Source of the DNA: Roseiarcus sp963823165
GTDB lineage: Bacteria > Pseudomonadota > Alphaproteobacteria > Rhizobiales > Beijerinckiaceae
Reading direction: 5' to 3'
Length of the DNA stretch: 64,000 nucleotides
Assembly (NCBI GenBank): GCA_963823165.1
Contig: CAWGKV010000040.1
Span: forward strand, 372,001 to 436,000
This document shows positions 27,547-34,818 of the stretch, piece by piece. The notes under the pieces are model-generated. The model had not been told where the DNA came from, ran no database searches, and saw nothing but the letters and a program-made list of their open reading frames with translations. Made by a program: the position numbers and the translations under genes. Positions within the stretch are counted from its first letter, which is position 1. Every line of letters begins with the position of its first letter.

Positions 27547-27706
27547 GATTGAGCGTAACTGGGGCAAATTCCAGGGCAAAAGTGCAGGACAGCAAAATTT
27601 TGCCGGCCGGCCTGCGTGTAAGTGCTTGATTTGAGTGAAACTCGCAACCGCAGCATTTCTTTTGTGCAGTTGCGTGCCCGGGAATTTGCCCCGCTTACGA
27701 TTGAGC
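27547..27706. mobile_element. Miniature IS66-type element with target-site duplication
   Basis: Inverted ends GTAACTGGGGCAAATTCCAG GGCA (27555-27578) and TGCCCGGGAATTTGCCCCGC TTAC (27675-27698) match at 21 of 24 positions when one is complemented. The 8-bp sequence GATTGAGC lies directly outside both ends (27547-27554 and 27699-27706). Ends beginning GTAA and an 8-bp duplication are the hallmarks of the IS66 family. The 144-bp element between the duplications is too short to encode a transposase, so it is a non-autonomous derivative (MITE). It lies about 220 bases upstream of rplK. Confidence 0.85.
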
Positions 27707-27710
27707 GACC

Positions 27711-27747
27711 TGCGAGGCGGCGGGCGCGGCCAGCGGCCGCGCCTACA
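27711..27747. repeat. Second copy of the GC-rich short palindrome
   Basis: GGCGGGCGCGGCCAGCGGCC followed by GCGCCTACAAA matches the repeat at 26208-26258. It can form a hairpin through GCGCGGCC/GGCCGCGC and lies between the MITE and the rplK leader. Confidence 0.6.
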
Positions 27748-27815
27748 AAGGCGCCGCCTGCATCATGCCGAAGTTGCCCCCGCCCGGCAAACCTGCTATC
27801 GCGCGCCTTCACACC

Positions 27816-27860
27816 GTGGGAGAACGCCCGGTCGCCAGCCGGGGTTTCTGTTCGCACCAC
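27816..27860 (+). promoter_or_regulatory. Candidate L1-binding leader of rplK-rplA
   Basis: In the leader of rplK, GTGG (27816-27819) can pair with CCAC (27857-27860), enclosing an inner stem CCCGG (27827-27831)/CCGGG (27839-27843) and an asymmetric internal loop. Ribosomal protein L1 represses the L11 operon by binding a helix of similar form that imitates its 23S rRNA site. The structure was drawn by eye, so the assignment is tentative. Confidence 0.4.
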
Positions 27861-27929
27861 GAAACTGCAACCTGGCGTGAGCCTTCCGGGCGAAGCTCGG
27901 CGGTCCGCGTCCGTGCATGGAGCAGCCTC

Positions 27930-28376
27930 ATGGCAAAGAAAATTACCGGCTACATAAAACTGCAAGTGCCGGCCGGGGCGGCCAATCCGTCGCCGCCGAT
28001 CGGTCCCGCGCTCGGCCAGCGCGGCCTCAACATCATGGAGTTCTGCAAGGCTTTCAACGCGCGCACCGCTCAGCTGGAGAAGGGCGCGCCGATCCCGGTC
28101 GTCATCACCGCCTATCAGGACCGGTCGTTCACCTTCGAGATGCGCCAGCCGCCGGTGACCTTCTTTTTGAAGAAAGCGGCGAATCTCAAGCTCGGCAAGA
28201 AGCCGGCCTCCGGCGCCAAGACGCCCGGCCGCGGCTTCGTCGGCAAGGTGACGAAAGAGCAGGTGCGTGAGATCGCCGAGAAGAAGATCGTCGACCTCAA
28301 CACCGACTCGATCGAAGCCGCGATGCGGATGATTGAAGGTTCAGCCCGCGCGATGGGCCTGCAGGTGGTGGAGTAA
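27930..28376 (+). CDS. rplK: 50S ribosomal protein L11
   Basis: 148 residues, the normal L11 length. The start MAKKITGYIKLQVPAGAANP SPPIGPALGQRGLNIMEFCK is the L11 N-terminal domain with its proline-rich linker. The C-terminal domain (GFVGKVTKEQVREIAEKKIV DLNT) binds 23S rRNA in the GTPase-associated centre, the thiostrepton and RelA-responsive site. rplA follows four bases after the stop region, so they form an operon. The usual upstream secE-nusG genes are not present before it. Confidence 0.97.
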   Translation: MAKKITGYIKLQVPAGAANPSPPIGPALGQRGLNIMEFCKAFNARTAQLEKGAPIPVVITAYQDRSFTFEMRQPPVTFFLKKAANLKLGKKPASGAKTPGRGFVGKVTKEQVREIAEKKIVDLNTDSIEAAMRMIEGSARAMGLQVVE

Positions 28377-28380
28377 GCCG

Positions 28381-29094
28381 ATGTCCAAGCACGGCAAGAG
28401 AATCAAGAACGCCCGTGAGGCGGTCGAGCGCACGAAGCTTTACAAGCTCGACGAGGCGCTGAAGCTCGTCAAGTCGAACGCCAAGGTGAAGTTCGACGAG
28501 ACGGTCGAGCTGTCGCTTAACCTCGGGGTCGATCCGAAGCACGCCGACCAGATGGTGCGCGGCGTCGTCAACCTGCCGAACGGCACCGGCCGCACGTTGC
28601 GCGTCGCGGTTTTCGCCCGCGGCGCCAAGGCCGACGAAGCACGAGAAGCCGGCGCCGACGTGGTCGGAGCGGAGGACCTGGTGGCGGCCGTCCAGGGCGG
28701 CGAGATCAACTTCGACCGCTGCATCGCCACCCCCGATATGATGCCGCTCGTCGGCCGCCTCGGCAAGGTTTTGGGCCCGCGGGGCCTGATGCCGAACCCG
28801 AAAGTCGGCACGGTGACGATGGACGTCAAGGCGGCCGTCGGCGCGTCGAAAGGCGGCGCTGTCGAGTTCCGCGCCGAGAAGGCCGGCATCGTGCAAGGCT
28901 CGGTCGGCAAGGCCTCGTTCGGCGAGGACAAGCTCGCCGAGAACGTCAAGGCCTTCGTCGACGCGGTCAACCGGGCGAAGCCGCCGGGCGCCAAGGGCCA
29001 CTACCTTCTGCGCGCCGCGGTGTCGTCGACGATGGGGCCGGGCGTGAGGCTCGACCTCTCGACCTTGAGCACGGCGACTTCGGTCGGGGCGTAG
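28381..29094 (+). CDS. rplA: 50S ribosomal protein L1
   Basis: 237 residues starting MSKHGKRIKNAREAVERTKL. Conserved L1 blocks are VKFDETVELSLNLGVDPKHA, RGVVNLPNGTGRTLRVAVFA, IATPDMMPLVGRLGKVLGPR GLMPNPKVGTVT and KGHYLLRAAVSSTMGPGVRL. L1 forms the mobile stalk at the E site and represses its own operon. The gene sits directly behind rplK. rplJ-rplL, which normally follow, are absent; a palindromic repeat and an acyl-CoA synthetase come next. Confidence 0.97.
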   Translation: MSKHGKRIKNAREAVERTKLYKLDEALKLVKSNAKVKFDETVELSLNLGVDPKHADQMVRGVVNLPNGTGRTLRVAVFARGAKADEAREAGADVVGAEDLVAAVQGGEINFDRCIATPDMMPLVGRLGKVLGPRGLMPNPKVGTVTMDVKAAVGASKGGAVEFRAEKAGIVQGSVGKASFGEDKLAENVKAFVDAVNRAKPPGAKGHYLLRAAVSSTMGPGVRLDLSTLSTATSVGA

Positions 29095-29104
29095 TCCCTT
29101 TAAA

Positions 29105-29249
29105 TCTCTTCGCCGCCTGCGGGGAGAAGGCGGCGCGAAGCGCCGGATGAGGGGCGAGGCGGAGCAATGAGCGGGGGGCGTCAGCCGCCTCCGCTGTTCG
29201 GCGTAGCCCCTGAACCCGACCCTCTTCCCCCGGAGCGGGGCGAGGGGGC
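29105..29249. repeat. GCGAAGCGCCGGATGAGGGG-type interspersed repeat
   Basis: The stretch contains GCGGGGAGAAGGCGGCGCGA with AGCGCCGGATGAGGGG and then CCTGAACCCGACCCTCTTCC with a final CGGAGCGGGGCGAGGGGG arm. The same core text recurs at 41245-41390, 50928-51066 and 61461-61560, so it belongs to a multi-copy family. Here it fills the gap after rplA and may end the ribosomal transcript. Confidence 0.75.
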
Positions 29250-29388
29250 GAACGCAGGGGGCCTCTACGGTTGCGAGCGCCATCGTGCGATGAGCGCCAC
29301 CTTCTGATGATTGAAGAGCGCCGGCGGCTGCCATTTGCCGGGCCCTCGGTCTCAGCTATGCTTGCCGGAAACCCTCGGGAGGGACGTC

Positions 29389-30954
29389 ATGGGGACGCTG
29401 CACGAAGGCGGAACCGTCGGGTCGATGCTGATCACGGCGATCATGCGCTACACTGATCGGCCCGCCATCGCCGACAATCGGACCCGCTGGACCTATCGCG
29501 AGCTTGGCGACGCGGCGGCGCGCCTCGTCGACCTTTTTCGCTCGTTCGGGCTCAAGAAAGGCGACGGAGTCGCGTTGCTGGCCACGAACCGCGTCGAGAC
29601 CTGGGCCGTGGTCATCGCCGCGGCGGCGATGGGCTTGCGTTACACGCCGTTGCATCCGCTGGCGGCGGAGGACGACCATGCCTTCATCGTCGACGACGCC
29701 GAGGCCGCCGCACTGATCGTGGAGGGCGCGAAATTCGCCGAGCGGGGCCGCGCCATCAAGGGCCGCGCCCCACGCCTCCAGCATCTGCTTTCGTTTGGGC
29801 CGATGGAAGGCGGGCGCGACCTCATCGCCGAAATGAAATCCGTCGAGCCCGCGCCGCTCAGGGACGAAGCCGACGCGGAGGCGATCTGCTGGCTCGCCTA
29901 TACCGGCGGCACGACCGGGCGCTCCAAGGGCGTGATGATCGCGCACCGCTGCGTGGTCAACATGTCGGCGATCATCTTCTCCGACTGGGAGTGGCCGCAG
30001 GACATCCGCTATCTCGCGTCGACCCCGATCACGCACGCGGGCGGGGTCAACATTTTTCCGACCCTGATGCGGGGCGGGTTCGTCCGCGTGCTGCCGGGCT
30101 TCGACATCGAGGCCTTCTGCCGGACGGTCGAGGCCGAAAAGATCAACACCGCCCTTCTCGTGCCGACGATGATCTATGCGCTGATCGACGCCAAGGAGGT
30201 TCGCGCCCGGTACGACCTTTCCTCGCTCGAGACGATCATCTACGGCGCGGCGCCGATGTCGCCGGACCGCCTGCTCGAGGGCTTGGCGATCTTCGGCAGC
30301 GTTTTCGTGCAGTTTTACGGGCAGACCGAGGTCCCGCAATGCATAACGTCGCTCAGGAAGGTCGATCACGACCCTGCCAACCCGCGGCGGCTCGGCTCGT
30401 GCGGACGTCCGAACCCGCTGGTCGAGGTGAAACTATTCGATTTCGACATGAACGAGGTCAAACCCGGCGAGGCGGGGGAGATCTGCGTGCGCGGCGCGCT
30501 CGTGATGAATGGCTACTGGAAGCGCCCCGAAGCCAGCGAGGACGCGTTCCGCGGCGGCTGGCTGCACACCGGCGACGTCGCCATGCAGGACGAGGACGGC
30601 TATTACTATATCGTCGACCGCATCAAGGACATGATCATATCGGGCGGTTTCAACATCTACCCGCGCGAAGTCGAAGATGCGCTCATGTCGCATCCGGCGG
30701 TCGCCTCGGCCGCGGTGATCGGCGTCCCGGACGACAAGTGGGGCGAGGCGGTGAAGGCTTTCATCGTCTTGAAGAGCGGCGCCGAGGCCGACTTCGAATT
30801 GCTGCATGCGCATGTGAAGGCGAAGCGGGGCGGCCCCTGGGCGCCGAAATCGATCGATTTCGTCGACGCGATTGCGGTAACCGGGCTCGGCAAGGTGGAC
30901 AGGAAGGCGCTTCGGGCGCCCTACTGGCAGGGGCGGTCGCGCGGCGTCGCCTAA
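29389..30954 (+). CDS. AMP-binding acyl-CoA synthetase
   Basis: A 521-residue ANL-superfamily enzyme from the ATG at 29389, after GGGAGGGACG. Motifs in order: LAYTGGTTGRSKGVMIAHRC (P-loop for ATP), ETIIYGAAPMSPDRL, FVQFYGQTEVPQCITSL, FRGGWLHTGDVAMQDEDGYY and MIISGGFNIYPREVEDALMS (hinge). The catalytic Lys is in VTGLGKVDRKALRAPYW. It activates a carboxylic acid to the acyl-AMP and then the CoA thioester. The layout fits a long-chain fatty acid or aryl acid ligase; the chain length cannot be told. It is a single gene between rplA and convergent fpr. Confidence 0.92.
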   Translation: MGTLHEGGTVGSMLITAIMRYTDRPAIADNRTRWTYRELGDAAARLVDLFRSFGLKKGDGVALLATNRVETWAVVIAAAAMGLRYTPLHPLAAEDDHAFIVDDAEAAALIVEGAKFAERGRAIKGRAPRLQHLLSFGPMEGGRDLIAEMKSVEPAPLRDEADAEAICWLAYTGGTTGRSKGVMIAHRCVVNMSAIIFSDWEWPQDIRYLASTPITHAGGVNIFPTLMRGGFVRVLPGFDIEAFCRTVEAEKINTALLVPTMIYALIDAKEVRARYDLSSLETIIYGAAPMSPDRLLEGLAIFGSVFVQFYGQTEVPQCITSLRKVDHDPANPRRLGSCGRPNPLVEVKLFDFDMNEVKPGEAGEICVRGALVMNGYWKRPEASEDAFRGGWLHTGDVAMQDEDGYYYIVDRIKDMIISGGFNIYPREVEDALMSHPAVASAAVIGVPDDKWGEAVKAFIVLKSGAEADFELLHAHVKAKRGGPWAPKSIDFVDAIAVTGLGKVDRKALRAPYWQGRSRGVA

Positions 30955-31002
30955 CCTAAATTAGCCCCTACCGCCCGCGAAGCGGAAGAGATCCCACGTG
31001 GC

Positions 31003-31776
31003 TCACCGGTCGACGAACGCCTTCTCGATCACGTAGTCGCCGGGCTCCCCGTGATTGCCTTCCTCGAAGCCGCGCGCGTCGAGAATGGCGCGGAGGTCGG
31101 CGAGCATGGCCGGGCTGCCGCAGAGCATGAAGCGGTCCTCCGCCGCGTCGATCGGCGGCAGGCCGAGGGCGTCGGTCATCGCGTCGGTGGTCAGCGCCAG
31201 CGACAGCCGGCCCCGATGGCGGAAGGGCTCGCGCGTCACGGTCGGATAGTAGACGAGCTTCTCCCGCACGAGTTCGCCGATCAGCTCGTCGTTCGGCAGG
31301 TCGTTCGCGATATAGTCGCCATAGGCGAGGTCCTTGATCCACCGGACGCCGTGCGCCACCACGATCCGGTCGAATTTGTCGTAGGCCTCCGGGTCCCGCA
31401 CGATGCTGAGGAAGGGCGCGAGCCCAGTGCCGGTGCCGAGCAGGAACAAAGTTCTGCCGGCCCTGAGGTTGTCGATCACAAGGGTGCCGGTCGGCTTGCG
31501 GGCGACCAGAATCTCGTCGCCTTCCTTGAGGTGCTGGAGGCGCGAGGTGAGCGGGCCGTCGGGGACTTTTATGCTGAAAAACTCGAGCTTGTCGTCGTAA
31601 TGCGCGCTCGCCAGCGAATAGGCGCGGAGCAGCGGCTTGCCGTCGCCCTCGAGGCCCATCATGACGAATTGCCCGCTGCGGAAGCGGAACGAAGGCGTGC
31701 GCGTCGTTCGGAAGCTGAACAGACGGTCCGTCCAGTGATGGACGTTCAAAACGCGCTCGTGGTGGAATGCGCTCAT
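31003..31776 (-). CDS. fpr: Ferredoxin-NADP+ reductase
   Basis: 257 residues, normal for bacterial Fpr of the alphaproteobacterial type. FRFRSGQFVMMGLEGDGKPL LRAYSLAS holds the FAD motif RxYS. TLFLLGTGTGLAPFLSIVRD is the NADP-binding GxGxG(L)AP motif, and FMLCGSPAM matches the conserved CG(S/N)P. The C-terminus GDYVIEKAFVDR is characteristic. It exchanges electrons between NADPH and ferredoxin or flavodoxin and supports oxidative stress defence and Fe-S/nitrogen metabolism. It starts at 31776 and shares its strand with a cytochrome c gene just upstream. Confidence 0.94.
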   Translation of the reverse strand: MSAFHHERVLNVHHWTDRLFSFRTTRTPSFRFRSGQFVMMGLEGDGKPLLRAYSLASAHYDDKLEFFSIKVPDGPLTSRLQHLKEGDEILVARKPTGTLVIDNLRAGRTLFLLGTGTGLAPFLSIVRDPEAYDKFDRIVVAHGVRWIKDLAYGDYIANDLPNDELIGELVREKLVYYPTVTREPFRHRGRLSLALTTDAMTDALGLPPIDAAEDRFMLCGSPAMLADLRAILDARGFEEGNHGEPGDYVIEKAFVDR

Positions 31777-31915
31777 GAAACCTCGCTTCGATCTCTTGCT
31801 CGGGCTCGGCGGGCGCGGCCCTTATCATATTCGAGCGCGTTCTCAAACGCGACAATACGAAGCAGAGCCGGGCCTTCCGATTACGCCCCAAGCCTGCACG
31901 GTGTTCCCTTTGTCC

Positions 31916-32257
31916 CTATCGCGCCCTCAGGCTGAGAAGATAGGCGACGACCGAGTTGACCTCCGATCGGGCGAGCAGGAAGGGCGGCATGCCACCGCCG
32001 CGGCGGGTTTCCCCGTGCGGCTCGGAGAGAAACGCCCGAAGCGAGGCAGCGGTGACGTCGGGTCGGGCCGCGATTTCGGCAAAGCTCGGCCCCGGCGGAT
32101 CGAGCGTCGGGGTCCTCTGGCCCGGCTCGACGACATGGCAGCTCACGCAGACCTCGAGCGCCAGCCTGCGGCCGGCCGCGACGGCAGCGTCGTCGGCGGA
32201 CGCCGGCTGAGCGGCGAAGAGCGACGCGACGGTGGCGGACAGAAACGAAGTCTTCAT
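31916..32257 (-). CDS. Small periplasmic cytochrome c
   Basis: A 113-residue protein with an N-terminal signal peptide (MKTSFLSATVASLFAAQPAS A). The heme-binding motif CVSCH lies about 37 residues in. A likely axial Met is in RRGGGMPPFLLARSEVNSVV, after which come the final helix and YLLSLRAR. The arrangement is a class I monoheme cytochrome c. It may pass electrons to a periplasmic oxidase or dehydrogenase; no partner gene is adjacent apart from fpr, which is cytosolic. Confidence 0.9.
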   Translation of the reverse strand: MKTSFLSATVASLFAAQPASADDAAVAAGRRLALEVCVSCHVVEPGQRTPTLDPPGPSFAEIAARPDVTAASLRAFLSEPHGETRRGGGMPPFLLARSEVNSVVAYLLSLRAR

Positions 32258-32337
32258 GGCGTCCTCGAGCAGCGGAGCGGCCGGCGCCGCCGGGCCTTAT
32301 AGCGCTTTTCGCCCGCTTCGCCCGGGGGCCTCATCCG

Positions 32338-32946
32338 TCATCCGGGCTTGAGAATGTTAACCATCGTGGCATGGGCGGGCTCCGCGCCGAGGTTGCGGAT
32401 GCGATGGGGCCGGTCGCACCTGTAGCGCAGGGTCTCGCCGGCGCAGACCGTCTGAACCGAGCCCCCGACGTCCACCTCGAGTTCGCCCTGGAGCACCGAC
32501 AGGCACTCGACCGAGCCGCGCGCGTGCGCGGCCGACTCGAGCACGCCGCCGGAATCCGCCTGGAAGTCGTACCACTGCAGCCAGTCGACCGTCTTCAGCC
32601 AGCCCGTCACGGCGAGACGGCACAATCCGTCGTCCGAGACGAAGATCGGGGTGGTGCCGCGCCCGAGGTGTTCGATGAACGGTCCGTCCTCGCCGCCCTG
32701 AAGGATCGACTCGATCGAGACGTCGAGCGCGTGAGCGAGCCGCCAGATCGTGGTCAGGGTCGGGTTGGTCTCGTTGCGCTCGATCTGCGAGATGATCGAT
32801 TTGGCGACGCCGGATTGCGCGGAAAGATCGGCGAGCGACAGCCCGAAGCTCTTACGCAGCCTCAGGATGGCGCGGCCGAGCTGGTTCGACAGCGAGGCCG
32901 CCCCCGCCTCGAGCACCTTCGCCCGGTCCTTGCCTTCCACGCCCAT
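32338..32946 (-). CDS. XRE-family regulator with C-terminal cupin
   Basis: 202 residues from the ATG at 32946. Residues about 22-75 form an HTH: LRKSFGLSLADLSAQSGVAK SIISQIERNETNPTLTTIWR. The cupin follows (SVECLSVLQGELEVDVGGSV, ETLRYRCDRPHRIRNLG) and probably senses a small ligand. This is the SutR/PuuR-type layout, often controlling a neighbouring catabolic gene. Candidate targets are the cytochrome c downstream or the SDR just upstream. An ATG at 33000 would add an unsupported leader. Confidence 0.9.
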   Translation of the reverse strand: MGVEGKDRAKVLEAGAASLSNQLGRAILRLRKSFGLSLADLSAQSGVAKSIISQIERNETNPTLTTIWRLAHALDVSIESILQGGEDGPFIEHLGRGTTPIFVSDDGLCRLAVTGWLKTVDWLQWYDFQADSGGVLESAAHARGSVECLSVLQGELEVDVGGSVQTVCAGETLRYRCDRPHRIRNLGAEPAHATMVNILKPG

Positions 32947-33079
32947 GTGCGACTCGTCCAAAAGTACAACCGGAAGCATACATGAGCGTGCCCGGAACAA
33001 CGAACGGCAATGTTCCCTCGGCCGGCTCCCAAGGCGGGCCGGCCGAGCGCAACCGCGGTCGCCGAGAGGAGGCCAAAGC

Positions 33080-33883
33080 TCAGAAAGCGCCGGGGAACGC
33101 GCCGCCGTCGATCAGGATGTTCTGACCGGTGATGAACCCCGCCCGGGCGCTCGCGAGAAACGCGCAGAGCGCTCCAAACTCGGCCGGATCGCCGAAGCGT
33201 CGGGCGGGAATGCGGGCTTCGGCGTCGGCGCGGGCGCTTTCGATCGGAACGCCGCGCTGGGCGGCGGCGCGGGTCAGCCCCGACAGCGAACGGGCGGTGT
33301 CGAACGAGCCGGGCTGGATCGAATTGATCGTCACGTTGTCGGCCGCATAGGTCCGGGCCGCGGAGGCGAGGAAGGCGGTCAGGCCGGCCCGGGCGCCGGA
33401 CGAGACGTCGAGTCCGGGGATCGGCGCGCGCACCGACCCGGAGGTGATGTTGACGATCCGGCCGAACTTCCGCTTCGCCATGCCAGGCAGAAGCGCCTGA
33501 GCAAGGGCGATCGGCGTCAGCATATTCGCTTCCAGCCCGGCGAGTATGTCCTCGCGGGTGATCGCGCCGAACGCTTTGAACGGCGGGCCGCCATTGTTGT
33601 TGACGAGGATGTCGGCTTCGGGGCAGGCGGCGATCAGCGCCGCGCGCGTCGCCGGATCGTTGAGGTCGCCCGCGACTTCGTGAACGATGACGCTTGTCCG
33701 TTCGCGGATTGCCTTCGCCGCCGAGGCAAGCTCGTCCCGGCTGCGGCCGTTGACGACGAGCTGGCAGCCGGCCTCGGCCAAAGTCTCGGCGCAGGCCCGA
33801 CCCAGCCCCTTGCTCGACGCGCATACGATCGCCTTGCGACCGGAGATTCCGAGATCCAACTCCAGCTCCCATTTGCTCGACAC
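33080..33883 (-). CDS. Short-chain dehydrogenase/reductase
   Basis: 267 residues with a Rossmann N-terminus GRKAIVCASSKGLGRACAET (the glycine motif is ASSKGLG, common in 3-oxoacyl-ACP reductase-like SDRs). It has NNNGGPP in place of NNAG, and NITSGSVRAPIPGLDVSSGA RAGLTAF, where the usual YxxxK is not visible: the catalytic position reads SSGARAG. The C-terminus FITGQNILIDGGAFPGAF is normal. The missing Tyr/Lys suggests an atypical or non-reductase SDR; this NNNGGPP subgroup often keeps that change. The gene is upstream of and codirectional with the XRE-cupin regulator. Confidence 0.88.
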   Translation of the reverse strand: MSSKWELELDLGISGRKAIVCASSKGLGRACAETLAEAGCQLVVNGRSRDELASAAKAIRERTSVIVHEVAGDLNDPATRAALIAACPEADILVNNNGGPPFKAFGAITREDILAGLEANMLTPIALAQALLPGMAKRKFGRIVNITSGSVRAPIPGLDVSSGARAGLTAFLASAARTYAADNVTINSIQPGSFDTARSLSGLTRAAAQRGVPIESARADAEARIPARRFGDPAEFGALCAFLASARAGFITGQNILIDGGAFPGAF

Positions 33884-33993
33884 GTTTAAATCGGCGATTT
33901 ATAAGCACGACTCAAGCCTTGCGTCATGCAAGCGACACGAGAATCTGCGCAGGAAACTGCCGGTCAATCACTCTTCATGCGAGAGGGGGCGGG

Positions 33994-34818
33994 GTGGCTA
34001 AGCATCACGAGGACCATCGCTACCGCACGCTGTTCCTCTCGGATCTACACCTGGGAACGCGCGGTTGCCAGGCGCATCTCATTCTCGACATGCTGCGGCA
34101 CGTCGAGGCGGACACAATTTACTTGGTCGGCGACATTATCGACGGCTGGCGGCTGCGCTCGGGCTGGTACTGGCCGCAGGCCCACAACGACGTGATGCAG
34201 AAGCTTCTGCGCAAGGTGCGCCGGGGGGCCCGGATGGTGTTCGTGCCCGGCAACCATGACGAGTTCGCCCGCCAGTTCTTCGGCCTGACCTTCGGCGGCA
34301 TCGAAATCAAGCGCCAGGCCGTCCACACCGCCGCCGACGGCAAGCGTTATCTCGTCATTCATGGCGACGAGTTCGACGTGGTCGTCCGCCACTCGAAGTG
34401 GCTCGCCTATTTCGGCGACTGGGCGTACACGACCGCCTTGTTCGTCAACACGCACTTCAATGCGGCTCGGCGGGCGCTCGGCCTGCCTTACTGGTCGTTC
34501 TCCGCCTGGGCCAAGCTCAAGGTCAAGAACGCGGTCAATTTCATCGGCTCGTTCGAGAAGGAGCTCGCCAGCGAGGCCAGGCGGCGCGGGGTCGACGGCG
34601 TCGTCTGCGGGCACATCCATCACCCGACCATCCGCCAGATCGACGGCGTCACCTATGTCAATACCGGCGATTTCGTCGAATCCTGCTCCCTCGTGGTGGA
34701 GCATTTCGACGGCCGGTTCGAGGTCATGCGCTGGCCCGCGGCCTTGAAGCACCTCGTCAACGAGGACAACACGCCGTTCGAGGACGAGCGCGAAGAGGTG
34801 GAGGCGACAGCGGCCTGA
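33994..34818 (+). CDS. LpxH-like UDP-2,3-diacylglucosamine diphosphatase family protein
   Basis: 274 residues. I choose the GTG at 33994 because GAGAGGGGGCGG precedes it and the product begins near the family start. Metal motifs are TLFLSDLHLGTRGCQ (DxH), YLVGDIIDG (GD), VFVPGNHDEFARQF (GNHD), YLVIHGDEFD (H) and VVCGHIHHPTIRQ (GHIH). This resembles the YkuE/LpxH-like group annotated as UDP-diacylglucosamine diphosphatase, which cleaves a pyrophosphate in lipid A or related glycolipid synthesis. Its stop overlaps the ATG of the next gene, a glycosyltransferase (ATGA), so the two work together, perhaps on a membrane glycolipid. Confidence 0.88.
   Translation: MAKHHEDHRYRTLFLSDLHLGTRGCQAHLILDMLRHVEADTIYLVGDIIDGWRLRSGWYWPQAHNDVMQKLLRKVRRGARMVFVPGNHDEFARQFFGLTFGGIEIKRQAVHTAADGKRYLVIHGDEFDVVVRHSKWLAYFGDWAYTTALFVNTHFNAARRALGLPYWSFSAWAKLKVKNAVNFIGSFEKELASEARRRGVDGVVCGHIHHPTIRQIDGVTYVNTGDFVESCSLVVEHFDGRFEVMRWPAALKHLVNEDNTPFEDEREEVEATAA

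Noticed and set aside
27460..27930. Search for tRNA-Trp, secE or nusG before rplK
   Set aside because: No tRNA-like TTC arm/CCA acceptor layout and no matching protein text is present; the space holds the MITE, a repeat and the leader.
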